From: Pseudomonadota bacterium
Lineage (GTDB): Bacteria > Chloroflexota > UBA6077 > JAJPHF01
Direction of reading: 5' to 3'
Assembly (NCBI GenBank): GCA_021325365.1
Contig: JAJPHF010000134.1
Span: forward strand, 40,953-104,952
DNA length: 64,000 bases
This document shows, one piece after another, positions 47,821-54,478 of the stretch. The stretch's first letter is position 1; every line of letters starts with the position of its first letter. Under the pieces are notes generated by a model, which searched no databases, was not told the origin of the DNA, and saw nothing but the letters and a program-made list of their open reading frames with translations. The translations under genes were made by a program, and so were the position numbers.

Positions 47821-48531
47821 ATGGTCCTCAGTCCCGCGGCCGACGTGATTGCCGAGCTGAACCGGCTGACCAACGAGCAGTTCGCGTCGCCCGAGTTCCA
47901 GCACTTGCTGTCGCTGCCGATCACGCTGCCCCGCGCGCGCCTCTACGTGCTGCACCGGGCGCGCTACCAGCGCCACCGCCGCGACGTGTGGGCCTACGTG
48001 CAGGCGGCGGCGCCGCTCGACGTGAAGCACATGATCTGGGAGCACGAGCGCGACGAGCTGGACTTCGACCCGCGCGCCGGCAGCGATCACATCGCGCTGG
48101 GCCACCGCGAGTGCGAGGTCGTCGGGCTGACGCCCGAAGAGGTCGACAACGCCGAGCTAGTGCCCGGCGTCGTCGCCTGCTTCTGGGCGTGGATCCACCT
48201 GGCGATGACGCGCCCCTGGCTGGAGGCATTCACCGCGTCGAGCGTGATGGAGCGGCGCAACAGCGGCGACATCGTGCAGGGCGGCGGGCTGTCGATGCGC
48301 ATGGCGCAGAACATCGCTCGCGGGCTGGGCATCCCCGTCGAGCGGCTGAAGAACAGCACTGTCCACAGCGAGGCCGACGTGGAGCACGGGGCGATGCTCG
48401 ACGTCGTGGCCGAGCGCTACGCCACGACCGCCGAGGCCCGCGAGGCGATGCTGCGCGGCGCCCGCGACTCGCTGCTCATCGATCGCGCCTTCCGCGCGGC
48501 CCTGGCCGAGGCGATGGAGGATCTGCCGTAG
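47821..48531 (+). CDS. Haem-oxygenase-fold (HDO/TenA/PqqC-like) iron enzyme
   Basis: This 236-residue all-helical protein starts at ATG 47821 after AGGAGAG. Candidate metal ligands occur in the usual places of haem-oxygenase-like diiron oxidases: HRARYQRHRRDVW in the first half, MIWEHERDELDFD (Glu/His/Glu/Asp) and the late VHSEADVEHGAML (Glu, Asp, Glu, His), where many HDO proteins have Asp/His. PqqC/TenA-like folds catalyse oxidative C-C or C-N cleavage or hydrolysis. Iron binding and reaction are inferred. It follows the EutA-like gene by 55 bp on the same strand. Confidence 0.68.
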   Translation: MVLSPAADVIAELNRLTNEQFASPEFQHLLSLPITLPRARLYVLHRARYQRHRRDVWAYVQAAAPLDVKHMIWEHERDELDFDPRAGSDHIALGHRECEVVGLTPEEVDNAELVPGVVACFWAWIHLAMTRPWLEAFTASSVMERRNSGDIVQGGGLSMRMAQNIARGLGIPVERLKNSTVHSEADVEHGAMLDVVAERYATTAEAREAMLRGARDSLLIDRAFRAALAEAMEDLP

Positions 48532-48576
48532 CGCCCGGCGCCTGCCCGGCGCTACGCGAGCGACAGCCGGCCATCT

Positions 48577-48597
48577 GAGGCGCCGTCGCGGCGCCTC
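48577..48597. terminator. Hairpin after the haem-oxygenase-fold gene
   Basis: GAGGCGCC (48577-48584) and GGCGCCTC (48590-48597) form an 8-bp stem with a 5-base loop, 46 bp after the stop. No T-run. Likely a transcript-end or stabilising hairpin before the FAH gene. Confidence 0.45.
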
Positions 48598-48654
48598 GTG
48601 GTAGCACTAGCGGAATATCGTGGAACGACAGCGCGCTTGGGGAGCAGGAGCACC

Positions 48655-49659
48655 GTGAAGATCGTCGTTTTTGGTCCGGAGCAACGGGTGGGCGCCTGGG
48701 AGGGCGACACGATCGTCGATCTTAACCGCGCGTTCGCTAGCTATCTACGGGAGCGCGGCGAGAACGCGGCCACACAAACCGCCGACGCCCGCGTGCCCGC
48801 GCGGCTGGAAGCGTTCATCGCGGCGGGCGAGGCCGCGCTCGACGATGCGCGGCGGGCGATCGAGCACGCCGCGGGCGGCGCGGGCGCGGCGCCCGACGGC
48901 GGGCCGGTCGTCCACGCGGCCGGCAGCGTGAAGCTACACGCCCCCTGGCCGGGGCGCCGCATCGCCTGCATGGGCGGGAACTACGCCGACCACCTGATGG
49001 GCATGGAGGCGCGGCGGCTGGGCCGCAACGTCACGCTGGAGGAGGTCACGCGCTCGGCGCGCGAGGGCGGCCAGTGGGGCTTCTGGAAGGTGCCCGACAC
49101 GGTGGCCGGCCCCGACGACGACGTGCCCTATCCGCGCCGCACGCGCTACTTCGACTATGAGGGCGAGGCGGCAATCGTCATCGGCAAGCGCGGCCGCGAC
49201 ATCCCGGCGAGCCGCATCGGGGAGTACGTCTGGGGCGTCACCCTCTTCCACGACTGGAGCATCCGCGACGATCCGTGGGTCTCGAAGCCGATGAGCTACA
49301 ACCGGCCCAAGAACTTCGACGGCTCGACGTCGATGGGGCCGTGCATCGTCGTCGGCGAGCTGGACCCGCAGAACGTGGACGTGGAGACGCGCGTCAACGG
49401 GCAGGTCCGCCAGCACTACAACACGCGCGACATGATCTGGCCCTTCGGCGAGGTGCTGGAGCTGCTGTCGCAGGACTTCACCTTCGTGCCGGGCGACGTG
49501 ATCGCCGGCGGCACGGCGGCCGGCACCGCGGCGGACAAGACGCCGCCCGGCCCGGACGGCACGCGCGCCACCGATCTGTTCCTGAAGGTGGGCGACGTGG
49601 TCGAGGTCTCGTCGCCCCAGATCGGCCGGCTGTGCAACCGCATCGTACAGGCCAGCTAG
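48655..49659 (+). CDS. Fumarylacetoacetate hydrolase (FAH) family protein
   Basis: This 334-residue protein starts at GTG 48655 (AGGAG five bases upstream). The FAH domain is complete: RRIACMGGNYADHLMGMEAR (opening 'vg.NY..H'), DDDVPYPRRTRYFDYEGEAAIVIGKRGRDI (E-x-E metal pair), GVTLFHDWSIRD (Asp ligand), KNFDGSTSMGPCIVV and FVPGDVIAGGTAAGTAAD. Such enzymes cleave or isomerise 2,4-dioxo acids at the end of aromatic-degradation pathways, consistent with the Rieske genes nearby. Exact substrate unknown. An N-terminal extra domain of about 110 residues is the usual FAH N-domain. Confidence 0.9.
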   Translation: MKIVVFGPEQRVGAWEGDTIVDLNRAFASYLRERGENAATQTADARVPARLEAFIAAGEAALDDARRAIEHAAGGAGAAPDGGPVVHAAGSVKLHAPWPGRRIACMGGNYADHLMGMEARRLGRNVTLEEVTRSAREGGQWGFWKVPDTVAGPDDDVPYPRRTRYFDYEGEAAIVIGKRGRDIPASRIGEYVWGVTLFHDWSIRDDPWVSKPMSYNRPKNFDGSTSMGPCIVVGELDPQNVDVETRVNGQVRQHYNTRDMIWPFGEVLELLSQDFTFVPGDVIAGGTAAGTAADKTPPGPDGTRATDLFLKVGDVVEVSSPQIGRLCNRIVQAS

Positions 49660-49670
49660 GGCGTGCCCGA

Positions 49671-49696
49671 GCGGGCAGGCCCGCGGGCCTGCCCGC
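49671..49696. terminator. 26-bp perfect palindrome between convergent genes
   Basis: GCGGGCAGGCCCG followed directly by CGGGCCTGCCCGC, a 26-bp perfect palindrome lying between the stops of the FAH gene (49659) and the DUF4337 gene (49700). It probably terminates transcription from both sides. Confidence 0.6.
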
Positions 49697-49699
49697 GGC

Positions 49700-50350
49700 T
49701 TAGCCTGCGCCCGGCAGGTCGACCAAGAGGAAGAACCCGTTCAGCATCAGGAGCGTCGCGCCCCCGCCCAGGGCCAGCGCCAGCCACAGGACGGGGCGGG
49801 ACACGGCCAGAATGGCGACCGAGCCCAGCACGATGGCGATCTGGAACAGCGCCCGCGAGTAGTCGAAGTTGTGGTGCTGCGCGTCGGCGCGGTCCCGCTT
49901 CGCTTCCCAGTCCCGGGCCTGGGCCAGTAGCTGCTGTTTCCCCTCGCCCTTCAGCGGGTTGGTCGGGTCCTCGGGGTCGGGGGCGCTCTCGTACTCCGCG
50001 ATCTGCGCCTGGTAGTCCGCGATCTGCTGCTGCACCGCGGCGCCTACGTCGGCCGCCGCCACGTCCGGGTGCAGCCGGAGCGCCGTGTCCAGCTCGTCGG
50101 CGGCCAGCGCCGCCGCCGTCTGGCGGATGTTCTTGGCCTGATAGAAGGCGTAGGTGTCGCTCGCGCGGACGTTGGCATTTAGCGTTTGTTTGAGCGCGTC
50201 GTCGCCGCCGAGGCTCGCAATGGCGAGCAGCATGCCCAGCACGGCGATGGTGATCGCGGCCCGCGTGCGAAAGCGCTCGACAGGGTGTTCCAACGCTGGC
50301 TTCGCTTCGCTGGCCTCCCGGACGTGGTCTGCCGCCTCTTCGGCTTCCAT
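49700..50350 (-). CDS. DUF4337 family membrane protein
   Basis: This 216-residue protein fits DUF4337: an acidic N-terminus (MEAEEAADHVREASE), a first transmembrane helix (TRAAITIAVLGMLLAIASLG), a long helical coiled region with ALKQTLNANVRASDTYAFYQAKNIRQ, and two closing helices (ALFQIAIVLGSVAILAVSRP, VLWLALALGGGATLLMLNGF). Function of the family is unknown. It neighbours the MgtC gene (49 bp upstream of it in plus coordinates) at the edge of the metal cluster, with the same orientation. Confidence 0.85.
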   Translation of the reverse strand: MEAEEAADHVREASEAKPALEHPVERFRTRAAITIAVLGMLLAIASLGGDDALKQTLNANVRASDTYAFYQAKNIRQTAAALAADELDTALRLHPDVAAADVGAAVQQQIADYQAQIAEYESAPDPEDPTNPLKGEGKQQLLAQARDWEAKRDRADAQHHNFDYSRALFQIAIVLGSVAILAVSRPVLWLALALGGGATLLMLNGFFLLVDLPGAG

Positions 50351-50398
50351 CCGCGATGGTCCCTCCCCAGCAATGTCATGACGGCAGGTTAATGACGA

Positions 50399-50860
50399 TC
50401 AGCCATGCGGCGCATCCACTGGCTCGTGACGTTCGCCGCGACGCTCGATCGCGCCGGCCACCACGAGCACCACGAGCGCGAGCCCGCTCGCCAGCGCGGC
50501 GACGACCTCCAGGCCCGCGCCGACGAGCACGCCCTGCGCCGCGGCGAACCAGAGCGTGGCGGCCGTCGTCAGCCCGTAGACGGTGTTCTCGGAACGGAAG
50601 ATGGTCCCGGCGCCGATAAAGCCGATGCCCGAGACGATCTGGGCCGCCACGCGGGTCGGGTCCCGCGTCCCCGTCGGCCCCCCGAAGCCGTAGATGCCAG
50701 CCAGGGTAAACATGGCGGCCGCCATCGCCACCAGCGCGTGGGTGCGCACGCCGGCCGGCCGCCCCACGTGATGGCGTTGCCAGCCGATGATGCTGGCCAA
50801 GACGCCGGCCAGCGCGATCTGGAGCGTGAGCGTGACCTCGGGACCGGCTAGTAGCGCCAT
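50399..50860 (-). CDS. MgtC/SapB family membrane protein
   Basis: This 153-residue protein starts at ATG 50860 (GGGGAGAGC upstream), 14 bp after the ArsA-type gene. The family signature is visible: LAGVLASIIGWQRHHVGRPAGVRTHALVAM (the 'iGleRe...k.aGlrTh.LV' motif) and AAQIVSGIGFIGAGTIFR with VYGLTTAATLWFAAAQG. Four or five transmembrane helices. MgtC proteins help bacteria cope with low Mg2+ and acid by modulating ATP synthase; the C-terminal regulatory ACT-like domain of larger members is absent. Confidence 0.9.
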   Translation of the reverse strand: MALLAGPEVTLTLQIALAGVLASIIGWQRHHVGRPAGVRTHALVAMAAAMFTLAGIYGFGGPTGTRDPTRVAAQIVSGIGFIGAGTIFRSENTVYGLTTAATLWFAAAQGVLVGAGLEVVAALASGLALVVLVVAGAIERRGERHEPVDAPHG

Positions 50861-50874
50861 GCTCTCCCCGCGGC

Positions 50875-52086
50875 TCAGCCGCGCCCCGCTGGCGCCGGGT
50901 GCTCGTCGGCGGGTGTCTTGAAGGGGATCTCCAGCATCCCGGCGCGAAGCCGGGCTACCCCCGGCTCCAGCATGGCCAGCACCCGCGGCAGCGCGATCTC
51001 GCGTCGAAAGTTCCCGATGTCGACGTACAGCACGTCGCCGCGCCGGGTCAGGGCGAGCTTCCGCGTTTCGACGTGCGGCATCACGATCCGGAGCACGTAT
51101 TGGTCGCCCTCGCGCTCGATGCGCTGGGTGGGGCCGACGTGCATCACGGCGGTGGGATCGCGCGCCCCGAAAATCGTTTGCGCGAGAGCCGCGAGCGCCG
51201 GCTGGCCGACCGGCTCCTCGGTAAGCAACGGCGCGTGGAGAATCGGCAGCGCCGCGAACGCCTGCTCGATCTCCGCGATCAGCGCCTGCTGCCGGGTCAG
51301 GAGCGCGGCCAGATAGGGAGGCGCGGCTTCCTGGGCCGGCAGCACCCGGTTCAGCACTACCGCGTCGATCGGGTAATCGAAGAGGTTGAGGTAGGTTTCC
51401 GCGCGCTCCGCCTCTTTCAGCACCATCCGGTCGGGGGTCACGACGAGGCGGTACGAGCTGTGCCGCGGGTCGCCGAGGAGCGCGCGCAGCTCCTTGACGC
51501 GCTCGGTCAGGTGGCCCAGTCCCGCGCCGACGTTCAGGTCCGGCAGCGCCCGCCGCAGCACCGGCCCGACCATCCGCGGCAGCCGCCGGCCCCATTCCTG
51601 AATGCGCCCGGCATACCACTGCAGCGACTCGGGCATGCTGAGCAGGCGGATCGTCTCACCCGTGGGCGCGGCATCCACCACCACGCAGTCGAACTGGCCG
51701 CTGCGACTCGCCCGCCCGATCTGCGCCAGCGCGGCGACCTCCTCGAGGCCCGGCAGGATCGCCAGCTCGTCGGCCTGGACGTCGGGCACGCCGGCCTGGC
51801 GCAGAAAATCGGCGAGCTGCCCCTGCACCTGGCCCCAGCTGCGGCGCGCCTCCTCCAGGACGTTGATCTCTTGGGCGTAGAGGCGCTCCGCGATCGGCTC
51901 CGGCTCGGCGCCAAGCGGGCTGGCCAGCACGTCCCCCAGGCTGTGGGCGAGATCGGTGCTGACCACGAGCGTGCGGTGCCCGAGCGCCGCCGCGCGGACG
52001 GCCGTGGCCGCGGCCAAGGTGGTCTTGCCGACGCCGCCCTTGCCGACGTAGAGGATCAGCCGGCCGGCCGCCACGGCCTCAGTCAT
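50875..52086 (-). CDS. ArsA/Get3-type ATPase
   Basis: This 403-residue protein has the deviant Walker A LYVGKGGVGKTTLAAATAVR near residue 12, switch I VVSTDLAHSLGDVL (the DPA.. region with Asp), and VVVDAAPTGETIRLLSMPE, the ArsA A-loop with Thr/Gly. The C-terminal domain (VLRIVMPHVETRKLALTRRG) is of the bacterial ArsA-like group with an alpha-crystallin-like tail. Arsenite Cys ligands of ArsA are not obvious, so a role in targeting tail-anchored or metal-transport proteins is possible. It overlaps the HMA gene upstream by eight bases and is followed by mgtC-like after 14 bp. Confidence 0.9.
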   Translation of the reverse strand: MTEAVAAGRLILYVGKGGVGKTTLAAATAVRAAALGHRTLVVSTDLAHSLGDVLASPLGAEPEPIAERLYAQEINVLEEARRSWGQVQGQLADFLRQAGVPDVQADELAILPGLEEVAALAQIGRASRSGQFDCVVVDAAPTGETIRLLSMPESLQWYAGRIQEWGRRLPRMVGPVLRRALPDLNVGAGLGHLTERVKELRALLGDPRHSSYRLVVTPDRMVLKEAERAETYLNLFDYPIDAVVLNRVLPAQEAAPPYLAALLTRQQALIAEIEQAFAALPILHAPLLTEEPVGQPALAALAQTIFGARDPTAVMHVGPTQRIEREGDQYVLRIVMPHVETRKLALTRRGDVLYVDIGNFRREIALPRVLAMLEPGVARLRAGMLEIPFKTPADEHPAPAGRG

Positions 52087-52693
52087 GCGGCGATGCCACG
52101 GGGACCGCGGCGTCGGGGCTGTCGGGCGGCGCGAAGCCGCTAGCCGTCGGCTCCACGGCCGGCGCCCGGTGGAGCTTGTAGAAGGAATCGAAAGCGTACC
52201 ACAGCAGCACGAAGGCCGGAATCTCGGCGAGCCCCCACCCGCCTACCGCGAGCTGCCGTACCCCGAGCGCGCCGAGGCCGAGGGGGAAGAGCACCTTCAG
52301 GTCCAGCTTCTGGCCGGTGAGCGTAGACAGGCGCCGGTCCAGGCGGTCTAGCGCCCCGATGATCGATTGCGCGGTCTCGCTGTGCCCAGCCGCGCCGGTT
52401 TGGTCCGCGCTGGACAGATCGATCTCCTCGTCGCTAAAGATGCTGTGCGCCACCACGCCGACGTCGTGAAGCAGGTCGAGCAGCGACTCGGTCGACAGCG
52501 CGCGCGGGTTGTATTGCACCATGACGCTGCCGGTCCCCGCATTGACGGCGACGGCGCGGACGCCCGGCTGCTCGGCAAGCTGGGTCTCGATGCGGTGGAG
52601 GACACGCGGGTGCCGCTGCCCCTTCCGCACGCGCACCCGCAGCCGGCCGGGCACGTGACTAACGATGTGCGCGTGAGCGCTGGCCTGCTCCAT
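52079..52693 (-). CDS. HMA-like domain membrane protein
   Basis: The protein is 204 residues from ATG 52693 (GAGAGAAG upstream; ATG 52714 alternative). The first 75 residues have a heavy-metal-associated fold: AHIVSHVPGRLRVRVRKGQR, then VAVNAGTGSVMVQYNPRALS and DLLHDVGVV. The CxxC metal site of true HMA domains is replaced (GRLR), as in HMA_2-type domains. Behind a linker are two hydrophobic helices (LGALGVRQLAVGGWGLAEIP, AFVLLWYAFDSFYKL). The same VPGRLR-type domain occurs twice at the start of the P-type ATPase at 54479. Overlaps both neighbours, so the cluster is translated as a unit. Confidence 0.78.
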   Translation of the reverse strand: MEQASAHAHIVSHVPGRLRVRVRKGQRHPRVLHRIETQLAEQPGVRAVAVNAGTGSVMVQYNPRALSTESLLDLLHDVGVVAHSIFSDEEIDLSSADQTGAAGHSETAQSIIGALDRLDRRLSTLTGQKLDLKVLFPLGLGALGVRQLAVGGWGLAEIPAFVLLWYAFDSFYKLHRAPAVEPTASGFAPPDSPDAAVPVASPHD

Positions 52694-53003
52694 CTCGCTT
52701 CTCTCGATCGTCAAGCTCTAGCCGCACGGGCTGGTCCGGCGCGGGCGCGTCGGCCGGCGCCACGCTATTCCGAGCCGCTTGCTCCTGCTCAAACCGCACC
52801 TCGGCATAGAGGTCTTCGAGGCTCTCTCGCGCCTCCGCCGCGATCTCCTGCACGCGGTCGGCCGCCACCACGCAGACCTTGAGCACGCGCTTGGCCACCG
52901 GCCGCAGGTCGGCGGTCCCGCTGCCCGCGAGGCTCAAAGCGGCGGCCGCTCCCAGGCCCCAGACCGCGCCACTCGCTAGTCGGCCGATCACACCGCCGAG
53001 CAT
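52659..53003 (-). CDS. DUF5132-like small membrane protein
   Basis: This 114-residue protein starts at ATG 53003 (GGGAGG upstream). A glycine-rich transmembrane helix (GRLASGAVWGLGAAAALSLA) is followed by a charged amphipathic helix (RPVAKRVLKVCVVAADRVQE, IAAEARESLEDLYAEVRFEQE) and a hydrophilic tail. This is the DUF5132 layout and resembles, by organisation only, the PacL/DUF1490 scaffold proteins of mycobacterial P-type ATPases. It overlaps the HMA gene by 35 bp. Its relative is at 53631-53993. Confidence 0.78.
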   Translation of the reverse strand: MLGGVIGRLASGAVWGLGAAAALSLAGSGTADLRPVAKRVLKVCVVAADRVQEIAAEARESLEDLYAEVRFEQEQAARNSVAPADAPAPDQPVRLELDDREKRDGAGQRSRAHR

Positions 53004-53082
53004 GCTCCTTCCCTCCCGTTGCGAGCGCCAGCCGCGCCCGGTCCGAGTCGCCCCCTCCCGCGAGCGGCGCTCCGCGCCGCGC

Positions 53083-53610
53083 TCAGCGTGCGCCGGGCGC
53101 GGGCGCCGCGCCGCGCAGCCAGCGGAAGGGCATGGCTAGCACCCGCCGGCCCAGCGAGGCCGTGCCGCCCACCAGCCAGACGCCCGCCACCGCCACCGTG
53201 CGCAGGTCCGCGTCCAGCGCGGTAGCGGACAGCCCCGCGCGGGCCAGGTGCGCCGTCGCCACGTCGGCCGGACAGGCCCGCAGCGCGTGCCGCAGCGCGA
53301 GCAGCAGCGCGCCGAGATCGTCCAGCTGCCCGAGGACCGGGATGACGCCGGGGATCAGGTCGACGGGCAGGAACGTGTAGCCCATCCCGGCCGCGAGCGC
53401 CACCTTGCGCTGCCGGGGCAGCGCGGGATCGCGGATCAAGGCCTGGGCCAGGTTGAGGTAACGCGGCAGGCGCGCCACGGTGCCCGCGAGCCGCACCAGC
53501 GGGTGGCGACGCCGCGGGCGCGCGGCCGCGCCCGTGGCGCCTGACCGGCGCGCACCGAGCTTCCCGCCGCGCGTCGCGCCCGTCGCTGGGCTCGCCGATC
53601 GTCGTCGCAC
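53083..53610 (-). CDS. DUF1232 family membrane protein
   Basis: About 175 residues from GTG 53610 (start uncertain; no strong ribosome binding site). The core RLPRYLNLAQALIRDPALPR, KVALAAGMGYTFLPVDLIPG and VIPVLGQLDDLGALLLALRH is the DUF1232 signature ('a..yl..PiDliPd.ip.lG.lDDl'). It is a short membrane-associated helical hairpin of unknown role. The N-terminal ~50 residues are basic. It lies 20 bp after the second DUF5132 gene on the same strand. Confidence 0.8.
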   Translation of the reverse strand: MRRRSASPATGATRGGKLGARRSGATGAAARPRRRHPLVRLAGTVARLPRYLNLAQALIRDPALPRQRKVALAAGMGYTFLPVDLIPGVIPVLGQLDDLGALLLALRHALRACPADVATAHLARAGLSATALDADLRTVAVAGVWLVGGTASLGRRVLAMPFRWLRGAAPAPGAR

Positions 53611-53630
53611 GGCACGCGGGTCCGTGCCGG

Positions 53631-53993
53631 CTACGCCGGCTGCCCGGACGCCGTGACCAGCCCCGAGGCGCTCCCGCGCCGCCGCGGCCGCCCCTCGCTC
53701 TCGGAGTCGCCCTCCCCGGTCTCGACCGCGATCTTCTCCGCGTTCTGCGGCTGGCTCAGCTCCGACTCGTACTCGTGCTTGGCCTCCGCGTAGAGGTCCT
53801 GAAGCTGCTCGCCGGTTTCGGCCATCATCTCCCGCGCCCGCTCGGTCGCGGCAAGATAGCCTTTGATCGCCTGCTTGGCAAGCGGTTTGGCGCGAGGGGC
53901 GAGGATCACGGCGCCCACCGCCACGAGCCCGAGTCCCCAAATACCCCCAACAGCCTCGCCGACCCCGGCCGCCACGTCATCCAGACCTAGCAT
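53631..53993 (-). CDS. DUF5132-like small membrane protein
   Basis: This 120-residue protein starts at ATG 53993 (GGAGGG five bases upstream; GTG 53999 alternative). The layout is as for 52659-53003: a glycine-rich transmembrane helix (GVGEAVGGIWGLGLVAVGAV), then a charged helix (KPLAKQAIKGYLAATERARE, GEQLQDLYAEAKHEYESEL) and a disordered acidic/basic tail. First gene of the minus-strand metal cluster; the intergenic region 54000-54478 separates it from the divergent P-type ATPase, so both may be co-regulated. Confidence 0.78.
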   Translation of the reverse strand: MLGLDDVAAGVGEAVGGIWGLGLVAVGAVILAPRAKPLAKQAIKGYLAATERAREMMAETGEQLQDLYAEAKHEYESELSQPQNAEKIAVETGEGDSESEGRPRRRGSASGLVTASGQPA

Positions 53994-54181
53994 TCGCACC
54001 CTCCAGTTTCAACCCCGGACCCATACGGCAGATACCCACGCCGCGCCGGCTAGCAGCGCATCAAGCGCTAGTTTCCGCTCGGAATGGGACATCCGTTTTG
54101 TTATAGCACTAACGCCGCGGTCCGCGGTACACTCTAGCATTCGGGTCCTCTTCAGTTACCTATTGCTTGCTCGGCATGACC

Positions 54182-54196
54182 TGGCACAATTCTTGC
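54182..54196 (+). promoter_or_regulatory. Sigma-54-like -24/-12 promoter motif
   Basis: TGGCAC-AATTC-TTGC matches the RpoN consensus TGGCAC-N5-TTGC exactly. It lies 283 bp before the P-type ATPase start. Many Chloroflexota lack RpoN, so a chance match is quite possible. Confidence 0.3.
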
Positions 54197-54324
54197 GATG
54201 TGGATGGCCACTGTAGCAGGTCGATCGGCCCCAACTGCTACGCATACCCGCAAACTGTAGCAGACGTGCGAGTCGTCGTGTTCACGTGCCGTGAGCATCG
54301 ATGGCTCATCGCTATCGATTACCG

Positions 54325-54364
54325 AGTGCTGGTACGCTAATCAAAGTGCTGGTACGCTAATCAA
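54325..54364. repeat. Perfect 20-bp tandem duplication
   Basis: AGTGCTGGTACGCTAATCAA is present twice in direct succession (54325-54344 and 54345-54364), 115 bp before the P-type ATPase start. It may be a duplicated operator or slippage product. Confidence 0.75.
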
Positions 54365-54478
54365 AATCCAAATAAGAGGCATGACCTTCATGGGCAGGCG
54401 TTTGATAATACGGTGTTCATTCGCGATTGCTCGACCTCGCTCGTCTCCCGATGCGACATCGGCTCGGAGGCCGCGGTG

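Larger units (their letters stand above)
54000..54478. other. Divergent regulatory region of the metal-handling cluster
   Basis: 480 bp with lower GC than the rest of the window. It contains a sigma-54-like promoter at 54182-54196, CTGTAGCAG words at 54211-54219 and 54255-54263 with a partial inverted copy CTGCTACG at 54235-54242, and a 20-bp tandem repeat at 54325-54364. No gene is supported. Confidence 0.6.
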
